From Paenibacillus lautus NBRC 15380 (GTDB lineage: Bacteria > Bacillota > Bacilli > Paenibacillales > Paenibacillaceae), in contig NZ_BIMF01000002.1 in assembly GCF_004000945.1 (NCBI RefSeq), positions 186,001 to 250,000 of the forward strand: a stretch of 64,000 nucleotides of DNA, in the 5' to 3' direction. Below are positions 54,668-64,000 of the stretch, piece after piece; position 1 is the stretch's first letter; each line of letters opens with the position of its first letter. The translations under genes were made by a program, and so were the position numbers. The notes beneath the pieces were generated by a model. That model was not told the origin of the DNA, did no database searches, and was given only the letters and a program-made list of their open reading frames with translations.

Positions 54668-55633
54668 TTATTCCAGCGTGAAGTTTCCAGAGCCTGTGCG
54701 AACCTTCAGCGCCACATCGCCATTGCCGAACGTCCCCTTCAGTCTGCTCTCATCTTCGTCTTTTTCCTCATAACGTATTCCGGACCACTCGATATTCCCT
54801 TCACCGGAGCTTCCTTGAAAATCAACTTCCAGCGAGGAAGGCTCTTGAACCAAATCAACGGTTACATTCCCGCTTCCAGCTTGCAGGTCGGTATCATAGA
54901 TCAACCGCTCCGCTTCCAGTTGTATGTTTCCGGAGCCCGTCTTTCCTTGGACGGCCGACTCCCCGTCTTTCAGTTCAACATCGCCGCTTCCATTCTGAAA
55001 GTTCACCGTTGTGGAATGGTAGCGTTCCGCTTCTATATTGCCGGATCCCGATTCCAACGTAAAGGATTCGGCTTCAATCTCCATTGCCTCGATATCACCA
55101 CTGCCGGTATGCACCGTAAGTGAGCCTGCATTTACTTCCTGAACATGAATATTGCCGCTGCCTGCCTTGACGGTGACCGCATCTCCATGCATATTCCCGA
55201 TCTCGATATCGCCGCTGCCACTTTCAATTTTGGCCGCTGCCCATTGTCTTTCCGGTAACTCCACGGATAAATCGATATCCATAATATGCACGCCAAACTC
55301 AATACCGTCAGGAACATCGACCCCGATCACCAGCATATCGCCGTTCGGTTCGACTTTCAATTTCACTTGATCTGCATTTTTCGTGCTTACCTTCCCGTTC
55401 AACCGGACCTTAATCTCGTCTGCATTACCTTTTGTGATTTCAATGTCGGTGCTTCCAGTCTGCAGGGTCAAATCCCGGAAGTCATCAGCTGCCAATGTTT
55501 TCTCTTCATTGATTTTCTTGGTGTTAAAGGAAAATCCGAATTGAACATCCGAAAAAATGTTCATCGGGTTCATCGTAAAGAGCAGCAGCAGTACGCCGGC
55601 CACTACGATCAATACACCTGTTTTCTTCTGCAT
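54668..55633 (-). CDS. DUF4097 beta-strand repeat membrane protein
   Basis: 321-residue protein: short cytoplasmic lead MQKKTG, one membrane helix ~7-23, then an extracellular beta-solenoid. From ~115 on, repeats of ~20 residues recur around GSG[D/N][I/V] (ESGSGDIEIG, KAGSGNIHV, HTGSGDIEA, ESGSGNIEA, QNGSGDVEL, KTGSGNIQL, QAGSGNVTV, RTGSGNFTL). DUF4097 proteins often sit with envelope-stress systems. The ATG at 55633 is preferred to 55714 because it starts just before the helix. It is convergent with the SLH hydrolase. Confidence 0.85.
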   Translation of the reverse strand: MQKKTGVLIVVAGVLLLLFTMNPMNIFSDVQFGFSFNTKKINEEKTLAADDFRDLTLQTGSTDIEITKGNADEIKVRLNGKVSTKNADQVKLKVEPNGDMLVIGVDVPDGIEFGVHIMDIDLSVELPERQWAAAKIESGSGDIEIGNMHGDAVTVKAGSGNIHVQEVNAGSLTVHTGSGDIEAMEIEAESFTLESGSGNIEAERYHSTTVNFQNGSGDVELKDGESAVQGKTGSGNIQLEAERLIYDTDLQAGSGNVTVDLVQEPSSLEVDFQGSSGEGNIEWSGIRYEEKDEDESRLKGTFGNGDVALKVRTGSGNFTLE

Positions 55634-55856
55634 AACGTGTTTCCATTCCTTCCGTCGTCCTTTTTGTCTCTCTCTTTTGCCGAATCCTGAAGTCCTATTC
55701 AGTATAGCATCCATTTAGAGACTTGAGCATTGGTCCCGCGAATGAGACGGGAACCTCGACCTAAGTCCAGTATTCCTTCGAAGCGAACGGCCACGTGCGT
55801 CAAAAAAACGAGTGCATTGTGTAAACCTTGGCTCCCCGTCAGCCGATTTGAACGGC

Positions 55857-55888
55857 AAAACAGCCAGTCCGCACCCGGCTGGCTGTTC
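55857..55888 (-). terminator. Terminator of ZIP transporter gene
   Basis: AACAGCCAG / CTGGCTGTT arms followed by TTTTG on the minus strand, right after the ZIP stop. Confidence 0.75.
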
Positions 55889-55894
55889 TCGTCG

Positions 55895-56710
55895 CTATCC
55901 CAATGCCACATCAAGAATCATCATCAATACGAAACCGAACATTAAACTCATGGAAGCTAAATCCTTGTTGCCTTTTTCTTGCGAGCTTGGAATTACCTCT
56001 TCGGCTACAACAAAAATCATGGCACCGGCGGCGAAGCTCAATGCGTAAGGCAGCATGGGTTCAATAAAGGCGACGGCTACCGCGCCGATTACCGCGGCAA
56101 TGGGTTCCACCATACCCGAGAACTGCCCATAGAAAAAGCTTTTTCTTTGAGACATTCCGTCACCTCGCAGGGGCATGGAAACGGCAACGCCTTCCGGGAA
56201 ATTTTGAATGCCGATTCCCAGAGCCAACGTCAAAGCACCCACCAGTGATGCTTCAGTCCCTCCATTGGCAAGCGCACCGAATGCGATCCCGACCGCTAAC
56301 CCTTCCGGAATGTTGTGGAGGGTAATTGCGAGTACTAGTAGTGTACTCCGTTTTCTCACTTTTGGGTTATATCCTTCCGCTCCTCCAATCGGAGAATTGG
56401 GATGAAGATGGGGTAAAATCTTATCGATTCCCCATATAAAGATTCCACCTAATAAAAATCCGAAGGCAGCCGGAAACCAGTTCCCAATCGCATTACCTTC
56501 CGACATCTCGATGGCTGGAGCCAATAAGGACCAGTAACTGGCCGCTATCATGACACCGCCAGCAAAACCCAACATACTATCCAGCAGGCGCTGGTTCAAT
56601 GTTTTTGTAAAAAAAACAAGAGCCGCCCCTAACGCCGTCATTCCCCAAGTAAACAAGGTGGCTAGTAATGCTTGGATAATGGGATTGAAATTCATAAAAA
56701 AATCTACCAT
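55895..56710 (-). CDS. ZIP family divalent metal transporter
   Basis: 271-residue membrane protein with eight hydrophobic segments. The metal-binding helix motifs are [14 protein letters not shown] (~131-144) and [15 protein letters not shown] (~166-180), with His/Glu ligands characteristic of ZIP (ZupT-like) zinc or iron importers. AAGGAG ten bases before the ATG at 56710 favours that start over 56758. Confidence 0.92.
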   Translation of the reverse strand: MVDFFMNFNPIIQALLATLFTWGMTALGAALVFFTKTLNQRLLDSMLGFAGGVMIAASYWSLLAPAIEMSEGNAIGNWFPAAFGFLLGGIFIWGIDKILPHLHPNSPIGGAEGYNPKVRKRSTLLVLAITLHNIPEGLAVGIAFGALANGGTEASLVGALTLALGIGIQNFPEGVAVSMPLRGDGMSQRKSFFYGQFSGMVEPIAAVIGAVAVAFIEPMLPYALSFAAGAMIFVVAEEVIPSSQEKGNKDLASMSLMFGFVLMMILDVALG

Positions 56711-56950
56711 TAAACAAGAACTCCTTTTATGAAAATAATATGATACAAATAATATCACCTAATATAGGCCTTACATACATGTAACGATTATCTAGAGAGT
56801 AATCTAAAGTTTATGTACCCGCGAGAGTTCATTCTAATAACAGTCAGTGCAAATTATTATATATCATAATATGCAATTATGGTTGTACTTTATTTTTCTG
56901 TAACTCTGGAATTTATGAACGATGTTTTCCTCCACAACACTCACCTTTTG

Positions 56951-57006
56951 GTAAGTACCTGTACTAAAAGTGCATACTTACATCATGGCTGCGATCCCTT
57001 TATACT
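56951..57006 (+). promoter_or_regulatory. Promoter and operator of oxidoreductase gene
   Basis: -35 TTACAT (56978-56983) and -10 TATACT (57001-57006) with 17 bases between. An inverted repeat GTAAGTA / TACTTAC (56951-56981) overlaps the -35 and contains TACT...AGT spacing like the YodB-type (HxlR family) operator. An HxlR gene lies just downstream, so it is the candidate regulator. Confidence 0.6.
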
Positions 57007-57041
57007 CAAGAAAATAAATCATGCTCAAGGAGGACAAATCT

Positions 57042-57604
57042 TTGAAAACTCTTGTTATCGTTACACACCCAAGCCTGGAAAACTCGGTTATAAATAAGCG
57101 CTGGGTCGAAGAACTCCAAAAATATCCGGAGCGGTATTCGGTTCACGAATTGCATAAGGTTTACCCAGACGGAATCATGGATGTACAAAAAGAACAGCAG
57201 CTCATTGAATCGCATAGCAATCTTATTTTACAGTTTCCAATCTATTGGTTTAATTGCCCGCCGCTCCTCAAAACATGGCTTGACGAGGTTTTGGCTTATG
57301 GGTGGGCTTACGGTTCAAATGGAGGGGATAAGTTAAAGAAACGCAAAGTTGGATTAGCAGTATCGGCCGGCATAAAAAAAGAAGATTATCGGGAAGACGG
57401 AAGGTATCGCTACACGCTTGCACAGATACTAACCCCTTTTGAAACGACCTTCCGCTACTGCGACGCAGATTATCGTTCGTTCTTGCGTTTTACGGGCAAG
57501 AGGCTGCTCCTGGCGGGAACGCGCCTGACATGGACCTATCGCCTCCTGATAACGCATTGGATATCAGTGCACGAGATTATTTGAAGTTCATAGACAACCT
57601 GTGA
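57042..57604 (+). pseudogene. Flavodoxin-fold NAD(P)H oxidoreductase, frameshifted near C-terminus
   Basis: YwrO/KefF-like quinone reductase (FMN or FAD-binding): VIVTHPSLENSVINKRW, ILQFPIYWFNCPPLLKTWLDEVL and LTPFETTFRYCDADYRSF are family motifs. AAGGAGG and a TTG at 57042 set the start. The frame then leaves the family after SFLRF; in the next frame GQEAAPGGNAPDMDLS...ISARDYLKFIDNL completes the protein and stops at 57604. One more T in TTCTTGCG (57481-57486) would give SFFAFYGQE and restore the gene. As it stands it ends at 57584 with ~23 unrelated residues. Confidence 0.8.
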
Positions 57605-57627
57605 TGAATGAACGGAATGGAGCCGTT

Positions 57628-57668
57628 AAAAAAATAGAAGTATTTCCTTGTTCAGGAAATACTTCTTT
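57628..57668 (-). terminator. Terminator of HxlR gene (bidirectional)
   Basis: AGAAGTATTTCC / GGAAATACTTCT perfect 12-base arms; long T tract on the minus strand (TATTTTTTT) and weaker on the plus strand. Confidence 0.85.
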
Positions 57669-57683
57669 GGATATAACCAAACT

Positions 57684-58055
57684 TCATGCTTCCCGCTCCA
57701 CAGCTTCCAGATCTGGCAAACTGTTCTTCTCTCCCCACTCGCACATCATATGTAACACAGGAATGAGGGAAAGTCCGCGTTCCGATAAGGTGTATTCGAC
57801 TTTTGGAGGGACTTGGGGAAATTCCGTACGAACGATTAGCTCATCCGCCTCCAACTCCTTTAACATGATGCTTAGCGTTTTAAAGGATATGGAACCAATG
57901 CTTCGCTTCAGCTCATTATGCCGCATCACCTTATTTTCAGACAGCCAATACAAGATGATCATTTTATATTTGCCGCCGATCAAGGATAACGTATAACCAA
58001 AGCCGGTGTCTTGGGGTTTCACGCCAGTCGGAACACAGGTTTCAGTTTCGCGCAT
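57684..58055 (-). CDS. HxlR family transcriptional regulator
   Basis: 123-residue winged-helix regulator: LSLIGGKYKMIILYWLSENKVMRHNELKRSIGSISFKTLSIMLKELEADELIVRTEF...PPKVEYTLSERGLSLIPVL. A Cys near the N-terminus (ETETCVPTG, Cys7) resembles the redox-sensing Cys of YodB/CatR. Convergent with the oxidoreductase; probably senses quinones or diamide-type stress (inference). Confidence 0.9.
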   Translation of the reverse strand: MRETETCVPTGVKPQDTGFGYTLSLIGGKYKMIILYWLSENKVMRHNELKRSIGSISFKTLSIMLKELEADELIVRTEFPQVPPKVEYTLSERGLSLIPVLHMMCEWGEKNSLPDLEAVEREA

Positions 58056-58174
58056 AAGTCACACTCTCCTTCGAATCTGTTCCATTTATCATGTACTGAT
58101 CATCTTAACATAAAAACAGTACGGGATCGCAAGGAGATCGTAGTCTTAGGGTGCGATTTCCGCTGGCATGATGA

Positions 58175-61100
58175 TTATCCGGCCCAGACGTCTTTTACAT
58201 ATTGTCCCGACGCCTCCAGTCCGGATAACCAGGCAGCAGCCTCTTCCGCATTCACGCCATGTCGGTCCCGATAGGAACGGATCAGCGTTTGTTCCACCTC
58301 AGGCGCCATCCGGGAGCCGTCGCCGCAAATATACATTTGCGCTCCTCCCTCAAGCAGCGACAGCAATAAAACTCCGTCTTGTTTCATTAAATGCTGGACA
58401 TAGCATTTGTCTACACCGTCAATCCTCGAAAAGGCCGTATGCAGGATGACCAGCCCTTCTCGCTCCGCCTGCTCAAACTCCTCGCGGTAAAGATAGTCCT
58501 GCTCCGGATTCCGGCAGCCGAAGTACAGATGCGCGGCACCCAGCTCTTGACCAGCCTCCCGAAGCGCTTGTCTTGCCTGGATGAACCCCCTGAACGGAGC
58601 CACGCCCGTACCCGGTCCGATCATGATGATTGGCGTTGCCGGATCCTGCGGCAGCGCGAAGCCCGACTCAGGAGTACGAATAAACATAAATACCTCGGCG
58701 GACGTCTCCAATTGGGCCAAATAGTTGGAAGCCACGCCCCGATATTCTCCCTTGCCGCTCCAAGCACTCCCCCGAACGACACTGACCGTGATGCTTGCCG
58801 TATTCCGGCTAACTTTCGATGAGCTGGATATTGAATAATATCTCGGCTTCAATGGAGGCAGGAGCTCAAGAAACCGCTCAAACGGCAGCTCGCAGGCTTC
58901 ATATCGCTCCAGCAGGTCGAGCATGGAGATCCGTTTGGCCCGCACTTCGGCCTGATAGTTCGCTTCCGCAAGCAGTTCCTGAAGCTCCTTGGCATGCGGC
59001 GGGCATACCGTACAAGCGGCCATTTCCCGAATCTGCGCTCTTGTAGCCGGCTCCTGCAGCTCCACGCTGCGGGAGAGCAGGTCGTCCAGGCGGACAGGAA
59101 TGCCTGTAGGCAAATGTGCACCGCTTCTTCCTTCAGCAGACAAAACAAGGTGGGCGCCCGCATCCAGCTTGAATCGCTGGAGAACCCGCTGAACCAGCGT
59201 CACCGGATTGACCGGAAGCACCCCCAGATGATCTCCTTCGCGATAGTCCGTTCCATCCGGCAGCGAGATTTCGATATGCTGCGTGATCCTTCCGCTGTCG
59301 TCATGCTGTAGATTGCGGCTGTGGACAATACGCCCCGTCACGGCGTGGTAGGTTTCTGCCAGCGGAACGGCGGCCGCACCCTGCACAAACTGGACGGACA
59401 AAGCACTGCGTTTCGGCTCATTAACGGACATAAAAGGTAGTCCTAGCGATTGCATCAAATCCGGCCATAAATGCTCCGTCCATTCATCGACTTCCCGCTC
59501 AAAATCGCCGCTTGCATCACTTTCGCCGCGCAGGAGCAAACGCTGCGCCCCTTTGACGGCAAGCTGCTCGTCAATGAAGCGGGGAATACGCTGGTACGTG
59601 CTTGCCCAGTTGTGATCTCCGCAGCCGAATACCGCGTAACGGACGCCTTCGATTTCGGATTCATCCGCCGTTTCCAGCCATTCCATAAAAGCTTTGGCAT
59701 TGGATGGCGGTTGCCCGTTGTACGAGGCAGTAACAATAACTACGACCCCTTCCTTCGGAAGCTTTCCGGCAAAGTCGTCCAGTGCGCCGACCTGGCTGTC
59801 GAACCCTTGGTGCTTCGCAGCATCCGCCACCTCTCTGGCAATTCCCTCTGCCGTGCCCAGATTGGAACCGTACAACGCGAGCAGCGGTGTATGATGGGCA
59901 TGTGCCGCAGAGGTTTCGGACTTGACGTATTCCCGCTTCTCCGACTCGGGTGACACCGTCTTACCTCCTCCAGGAACAAAAAGTGAAGTCCCGTCTTGAC
60001 GGCTTCGAACTTGAATATGGAACCCTTCCGGCTTCAGTGTGAGTGTTTCCTTCACCTTCAGCTCATAAGACTGGTTTTCGATCAGTTCAAAATATTTGAG
60101 CACTAAACCAAGCACCAAGGTTGCTTCCTGCAGCGCAAACTGCTGCCCGATGCAAGCCCGTTGTCCGTTACCAAACGGTTTGTAGGCGTCATGCGGCACC
60201 TTGCTCGGATCCTCGAAGCGTTCAGGTCTGAACGTCTCCACGTCGTCTCCCCACACACGCGAGTCTCTATGGAGTCCTGGGATCAGGACCGTCACGCTGT
60301 CTCCCTTCTTGATCGGATAGGTTCCTCCGATCGCCGTATCTTCCTTCGCATATAACGAGAAAGCAGGCGCCGTTGGCCATAAGCGCAGCGACTCGTTGAG
60401 TACCATGCGGACGTATTTCAGTTCCCTCACCTGGTTATAGGTCGGAACGGGATCTTTCAGGACGCGGTCCACTTCGCTTATCGCCTTATGCAAGGTATCC
60501 GGATTTTTCATCAAATAATAAATGGCAAAGGACAGCAAGCCGCTTGTCGTCTCATGCCCCGCGATAAGAAACGTGATGATCTGGTAACGGATGTTCTCAT
60601 GATCGAGGCGCTCGCCTGTATCGGGATCGACGCCTTCCAGCATATGCGCGAGCAAATCCCCCTCTTCGCCGCCATGCGTCTTGCGATCTTGGATGAGCTC
60701 ATCCACAAGGGAGAACATGAACTGAATATCCTCCTGAAACTGCCGCTTCTTTTTAAGCATAAACATGTCTTGGATGCCCAGACGATGAAGCTGGTTCATG
60801 CCCTCATCAAGCGCCCGCACCATGCTGTCGATAAATGGATGGTTGTCTTCGCGGTAGAAGCTGTTAAACCGGAAATTAAATCCGCACAGGCCGATGGTAT
60901 CCAGCGTCAGGCGCGTCATGTCGGCAGGAACGTCCACGGTTTCGTCGGGATTGAGCCGAGCCCATTTCTGAATGAGCTGCATGGCGATATCGACCATTTT
61001 TGTATGATAGCCTTGCATTGCGCGCTGGCTGAAGCTGGAGAGCAGAATGTTGTGGGCTTTTTTCCAGTTGGGCTCCTGCGTAGCACTCGTAAACAGTCCA

Positions 61101-61360
61101 TCCCCCGCGAACGGACGAACATTCTGAAGCGGTGCCCAGATTCGTTTATCAAAACGCTTCTCGTCACAAGCGTCCTTGACATATTCATGTCCCGAGACGT
61201 ACAGCTCCTTGCGTCCGCCAGGATATTGAAATTGAAAGATAGGTCCGAGCTCCGAGGCAACCTTCACAAGCGATTGGACCGGAGCGGCGGAATCCAGCAG
61301 CGGCAGATTGCCGAGCGGACCGTAGGTTTTAGGTTGAGGCACTAACTTGGTTTGTGTCAT
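58175..61360 (-). CDS. Self-sufficient cytochrome P450/NADPH-P450 reductase, CYP102 family
   Basis: 1061-residue fusion. P450 domain ~1-460 (I-helix [20 protein letters not shown] for ExxR, heme loop [16 protein letters not shown]); linker; FMN domain ~485-630 ([18 protein letters not shown]); FAD/NADPH domain to the end ([27 protein letters not shown]-terminal W). Length and order match CypB/CypD and P450-BM3, which hydroxylate fatty acids using NADPH alone. GGAGGGAG precedes the ATG at 61360. Confidence 0.96.
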   Translation of the reverse strand: MTQTKLVPQPKTYGPLGNLPLLDSAAPVQSLVKVASELGPIFQFQYPGGRKELYVSGHEYVKDACDEKRFDKRIWAPLQNVRPFAGDGLFTSATQEPNWKKAHNILLSSFSQRAMQGYHTKMVDIAMQLIQKWARLNPDETVDVPADMTRLTLDTIGLCGFNFRFNSFYREDNHPFIDSMVRALDEGMNQLHRLGIQDMFMLKKKRQFQEDIQFMFSLVDELIQDRKTHGGEEGDLLAHMLEGVDPDTGERLDHENIRYQIITFLIAGHETTSGLLSFAIYYLMKNPDTLHKAISEVDRVLKDPVPTYNQVRELKYVRMVLNESLRLWPTAPAFSLYAKEDTAIGGTYPIKKGDSVTVLIPGLHRDSRVWGDDVETFRPERFEDPSKVPHDAYKPFGNGQRACIGQQFALQEATLVLGLVLKYFELIENQSYELKVKETLTLKPEGFHIQVRSRQDGTSLFVPGGGKTVSPESEKREYVKSETSAAHAHHTPLLALYGSNLGTAEGIAREVADAAKHQGFDSQVGALDDFAGKLPKEGVVVIVTASYNGQPPSNAKAFMEWLETADESEIEGVRYAVFGCGDHNWASTYQRIPRFIDEQLAVKGAQRLLLRGESDASGDFEREVDEWTEHLWPDLMQSLGLPFMSVNEPKRSALSVQFVQGAAAVPLAETYHAVTGRIVHSRNLQHDDSGRITQHIEISLPDGTDYREGDHLGVLPVNPVTLVQRVLQRFKLDAGAHLVLSAEGRSGAHLPTGIPVRLDDLLSRSVELQEPATRAQIREMAACTVCPPHAKELQELLAEANYQAEVRAKRISMLDLLERYEACELPFERFLELLPPLKPRYYSISSSSKVSRNTASITVSVVRGSAWSGKGEYRGVASNYLAQLETSAEVFMFIRTPESGFALPQDPATPIIMIGPGTGVAPFRGFIQARQALREAGQELGAAHLYFGCRNPEQDYLYREEFEQAEREGLVILHTAFSRIDGVDKCYVQHLMKQDGVLLLSLLEGGAQMYICGDGSRMAPEVEQTLIRSYRDRHGVNAEEAAAWLSGLEASGQYVKDVWAG

Positions 61361-61436
61361 GCTATCTCCCTCCATTATTCCTTTAATCTCTTTGTATTCG
61401 CCCCTATACTGGGCGGGATGAATCTCGACTAGAACC

Positions 61437-61465
61437 AAATGACCAAAATCGTAATATGGTCATTT
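61437..61465 (-). promoter_or_regulatory. Inverted repeat upstream of CYP102 gene
   Basis: Perfect nine-base arms AAATGACCA / TGGTCATTT separated by 11 bases, ~75 bases before the start codon. The AATGA...TCATT core resembles TetR-type fatty-acid-sensing operators upstream of other CYP102 genes. Confidence 0.55.
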
Positions 61466-61749
61466 TAAAATAAAAAAGGAGGATTCGACGCTGCATCGTT
61501 CGTTTTCACTTACAATGGCTGCCTGATCCTGCCTTTACCCTATCATGTTATGGATATCCCGCACATCTGCCGGAGGTCCGTAATATCCATTAGGTCCGCT
61601 GATATTCGATTATTACTTTTCAACCAGGAAGTGGCCCGTTATTGAAACTTTTGGACTATAGATCCAGAACATCGTTTGAACCGATATGGCCAAAACCTAC
61701 ATGTAAGCTGACATTCACGGATCTATGCTGGTGGATCCAGCCGTGATCC
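61466..61749. other. Non-coding gap
   Basis: No gene. A strong ribosome-site-like AAAAAAGGAGG on the plus strand at ~61471-61482 is not followed by an open frame; the rest shows nothing clear apart from an imperfect hairpin near 61715-61745 that could end the GNAT transcript. Confidence 0.35.
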
Positions 61750-62343
61750 TCATTTTACTTGCTTTAGAGATACGATATGATTAATGCCTATTTTTCCTGC
61801 TTTCTTTGGGGGAATCGTGGTTCGTTTATATTCCTTAAAACCCATCTTTTCGTAGAGTCTCATGGCAGGTATATTCGTATCGGCTACCTCTTCAATTAAA
61901 AACTCACGGTATGGAGTAGCTTCAAGAATATGGCCTATAATCAGTGAGCCTACCCCCTGTCCTCGATATTCCGAGGCCGTCCCAACAAACTCAATCGAAC
62001 ACTTCACCGGAGACGGATTCACAAGAGGCGTTTCAAATTCCTTTTTCAAAAACAGGTACGCAAGGCTGCCCTTATATAACCCCAAATACTCCCGCAGCTC
62101 TTTTTTGTTGAGTTTCACGGATAAAGAGGTGCCGTCCGTACAGGCGGCCATCCCAGCCACTTTGTCGCCGTCAACGGCTACATAAAATTGATCCAGATTA
62201 AACATGTGGGCAAAGGCTCTTGCGATTTGCTCCTGATCTTTAGAGAAATATCCAAGCCATTGCGAGAATCCTTCCGCAAAAATACGGGACATTTGAACTC
62301 TTGCATCCATTCCTGATTGATCAGCTTTCCTAACGGTGAACAT
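61750..62343 (-). CDS. GNAT family N-acetyltransferase
   Basis: 197-residue acetyltransferase. The acetyl-CoA-binding motif A is SIEFVGTASEYRGQGVGSLIIGHIL (~115-140), followed by FLIEEVADTNIPAMRLYEKMGFKEYKRTT (motif B). Substrate unknown. GGAGGGAG seven bases before the ATG at 62343, two bases after the TetR stop, shows translational coupling. Confidence 0.9.
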   Translation of the reverse strand: MFTVRKADQSGMDARVQMSRIFAEGFSQWLGYFSKDQEQIARAFAHMFNLDQFYVAVDGDKVAGMAACTDGTSLSVKLNKKELREYLGLYKGSLAYLFLKKEFETPLVNPSPVKCSIEFVGTASEYRGQGVGSLIIGHILEATPYREFLIEEVADTNIPAMRLYEKMGFKEYKRTTIPPKKAGKIGINHIVSLKQVK

Positions 62344-62345
62344 AG

Positions 62346-62954
62346 TCAATCTCCCTCCTTAAATAGGAATGATGTAAGTACTAGCGGGGATGGCATAACA
62401 AAGTTGTTTTTCAAAATCACTTTCATTTCAGCCAGGCCCTGCAAAGCCGAATAGAACAACACGGCCATTTGGTGAGCATCCCCGGAACGGAAATCGCCTG
62501 ACTCCTGCCCCTTCTTGATAAGCGCGGTTGTAGCACGCAGCAGCCGATCATTAACCTCTAAAACCTCAACTTGCTTGGGATTGGCTGCACCACCGGAGAA
62601 AAACAGCTGACTCATCAGTATCAGCAAATTGGCAAGCTCTTCTCCATTTTGCATATCGTGATAAATTTCGTCGACAAACAGCGCCATGAGTTTTTTCGGA
62701 GAATCAGCTCCTTCAAACATTTGGGTGATTTTTTTCAAGCCGTCCAGTGCATATTCAACGAGTTCATTAAACAAGCTTTCTTTTGTTTTGTAATGCCGAT
62801 ATAAAAGCCCGATGCTGATGCCGGCAACATCAGCGATGTCCTGCACATTCGTGGAGCCGAACCCTTTTTGAACAAATAGCTGCATCCCGGCCGATTGTAT
62901 TTTTTGTCTAGTTGCGTTACGCATTTCTTCATATTGTTCCTTAGTACGTGGCAA
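62346..62954 (-). CDS. TetR family transcriptional regulator
   Basis: 202-residue repressor. N-terminal helix-turn-helix (FVQKGFGSTNVQDIADVAGISIGLLYRHYKTKESLFNELV, ~24-63), helical ligand-binding domain after it. The frame opens at 63119, but AAGGAG seven bases before a TTG at 62954 gives MPRTKEQYEEMRN, the normal N-terminus. It is first in an operon with the acetyltransferase and has a palindrome at its own promoter. Confidence 0.9.
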   Translation of the reverse strand: MPRTKEQYEEMRNATRQKIQSAGMQLFVQKGFGSTNVQDIADVAGISIGLLYRHYKTKESLFNELVEYALDGLKKITQMFEGADSPKKLMALFVDEIYHDMQNGEELANLLILMSQLFFSGGAANPKQVEVLEVNDRLLRATTALIKKGQESGDFRSGDAHQMAVLFYSALQGLAEMKVILKNNFVMPSPLVLTSFLFKEGD

Positions 62955-62973
62955 ATTGCTTCTCCTTTTTATG

Positions 62974-63017
62974 AATGAGTTTTTACTCATTATAAAATAT
63001 TGATATTGTAACAGCAA
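62974..63017 (-). promoter_or_regulatory. Promoter and operator of TetR-GNAT operon
   Basis: Minus-strand -35 TTGCTG (63012-63017) and -10 TATAAT (62989-62994), 17 bases apart. A 7-4-7 palindrome AATGAGT-TTTT-ACTCATT (62974-62991) overlaps the -10 and lies just before the ribosome site: an autorepression site for the TetR protein. Confidence 0.65.
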
Positions 63018-63283
63018 GCGAAGTATGGATACTTTTTTTCGTAAAGGCTGATTTTCGGCGAATGCACGAATGGCGTTTGGCATTGAATACCCCATTTTGA
63101 ATCGGTTATCGTACATCATTGAGCTTCATCTCACTCAAAAATTTGTAGCGGGGTATTGCAGAGTCGCAATAAAATAAGTCATAGTTTTTCATCATAGCAG
63201 AAACTTTTCAGTAAATGTTCACAGAACTTTCACTTACGAGGAGCTTTCCCCCATCTCTATAATGACAAAGGTAACTAGAAAGG

Positions 63284-63784
63284 ATGAGGAAATTGCCAAC
63301 AACGAAGAAAGAGAATTTTTATTTTGGTATGATGATGTGTGTGGGGATGGTCATCATGATGACGACCTACAATTTGATCACGAACGGATTGATTGGAAGA
63401 ATATCGCTGGTAGCCGTGCTCATGCAATTTGTTCTGGGCTTTATGATTGCCTTCATGCTGGAGTTGTTTGTTGTCGGACCCGCTGTCAAAAAAATCGTGT
63501 TTTCATTAACGCGTAACAATTCCAATAAAATCATCATGATCGTGGCGATGGCATTTTTTATGGTGATTGGAATGGTGACCTTTATGTCCATGTACGGACT
63601 GGCGTCCTTCTACTATGCAAACGGCCTCGGAGGAGAATCGGTGCTTGGAAGCTACTTCTCCATCTTCATTAAAAATTTTGTGTTTGCTTTGCCGCTTCAG
63701 CTCCTCATTGTAGGCCCGACCGTTCGATTCCTGTTTGGCAAGCTGAAAGCAAGCCGCATGAACGAATCCTTCACGACCGTTTAG
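63284..63784 (+). CDS. DUF2798 family membrane protein
   Basis: 166-residue protein with four membrane helices in two similar halves, as usual for a DUF2798 pair: NFYFGMMMCVGMVIMMTTYNL...MLELFVVGPAVKKIVF and NKIIMIVAMAFFMVIGMVTFMSMYG...LPLQLLIVGPTVRFLF, each ending with xxVGPxV. Function unknown. A TTG at 63293 is better spaced from AAAGG than the ATG at 63284. A TATAAT box lies at 63258-63263. Divergent from the TetR operon. Confidence 0.85.
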   Translation: MRKLPTTKKENFYFGMMMCVGMVIMMTTYNLITNGLIGRISLVAVLMQFVLGFMIAFMLELFVVGPAVKKIVFSLTRNNSNKIIMIVAMAFFMVIGMVTFMSMYGLASFYYANGLGGESVLGSYFSIFIKNFVFALPLQLLIVGPTVRFLFGKLKASRMNESFTTV

Positions 63785-63807
63785 ATCGGGGGCTTCGCCG
63801 TAATAAC

Positions 63808-63834
63808 AAAAAAAGCCGCGATTGATCGCGGCTA
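63808..63834 (-). terminator. Rho-independent terminator
   Basis: AGCCGCGAT / ATCGCGGCT stem with seven T on the minus strand (and T-rich on the plus strand). It serves both the DUF2798 gene and the gene entering from the right. Confidence 0.85.
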
Positions 63835-63925
63835 TATTTATATTCAATATTCATCTGCACTTACATCCACATCCATACGTGATCCTCACATACGGAAACT
63901 TGCTATGACTGATTCATGGTTCTGA

Positions 63926-64000
63926 TCAACTGGACGGCCATGCTTGGGCTCCATCCATAGCTTTACGAACATCATAATCACGGATGTCGATATCCAGCGG
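63926..64000 (-). CDS. 3' end of an unidentified gene
   Basis: Minus-strand frame open from the window edge to a TGA at 63926-63928, encoding ...LDIDIRDYDVRKAMDGAQAWPSS. Protein-like composition and the terminator ~90 bases beyond support a real C-terminus, but 24 residues are too few to name it. Confidence 0.4.
   Translation of the reverse strand, partial: PLDIDIRDYDVRKAMDGAQAWPSS

Noticed and set aside
55699..55914. Short minus-strand frame between the DUF4097 and ZIP genes
   Set aside because: Overlaps the ZIP gene end and its terminator, no ribosome site and no family resemblance.
61471..61490. Ribosome-site-like sequence on the plus strand after the CYP102 gene
   Set aside because: No open frame of useful length follows it.

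Overview
The window looks like a chromosomal segment of a Paenibacillus-type bacterium (Bacillota, spore former). This is inferred from gene content: several sugar ABC systems built from lipoprotein plus two permeases without an ATPase, YesM/YesN-type sensor kinase/AraC-type regulator pairs, a CotF-like spore coat protein, an SLH-anchored serine hydrolase, strong AGGAGG ribosome sites and frequent TTG/GTG starts. No rRNA, tRNA, CRISPR array, phage or complete insertion sequence was seen.

Layout. 1-7.2 kb is one minus-strand carbohydrate operon: GH130 enzyme, sugar-binding lipoprotein, two MalFG-type permeases, sensor kinase and response regulator (cut by the left edge). 7.5-15.5 kb is mixed metabolism: malate:quinone oxidoreductase, a decayed iron-siderophore binding protein, a CotF-like protein, an amino acid permease facing a truncated asnA, a LysE exporter, and a MarR-nitroreductase-monooxygenase operon with a clear promoter/operator. 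15.6-38.9 kb is a large polysaccharide-utilisation region: a GH28-like beta-helix protein, two LplABC-type transporters, an AraC regulator, a GH88 hydrolase, an agarase-like GH-A enzyme, a BNR_4 propeller protein, an orphan binding lipoprotein and two kinase/regulator pairs. 39.4-41.4 kb is a divergent PadR/P450 pair with a perfect palindromic operator. 41.5-46.9 kb holds an AraC regulator divergent from a GHL6-like putative glycosidase, SUKH-family genes (one frameshifted) and a GH43/117-like propeller. 47-57 kb has CopA, serine hydrolases, a MerR-type regulator, an alpha/beta hydrolase, a DUF4097 repeat protein and a ZIP transporter. 57-64 kb has a frameshifted flavodoxin-fold oxidoreductase with an HxlR regulator, a CYP102-type self-sufficient P450, a TetR-GNAT operon and a DUF2798 membrane protein.

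How they fit together. The middle of the window reads as a Gram-positive polysaccharide utilisation locus: extracellular or surface cleavage, capture by lipoproteins, import through permeases energised by a shared ATPase encoded elsewhere, and intracellular trimming by GH88 and GH-A enzymes, with kinase/AraC regulators as oligosaccharide sensors. The substrate is not known; GH88 next to a BNR_4 protein suggests a uronic-acid polysaccharide. Three genes carry an apparent single-base loss (SUKH, siderophore-binding protein, flavodoxin-fold oxidoreductase), and a permease start may be affected by a fourth; this should be checked as either real decay or sequence error.
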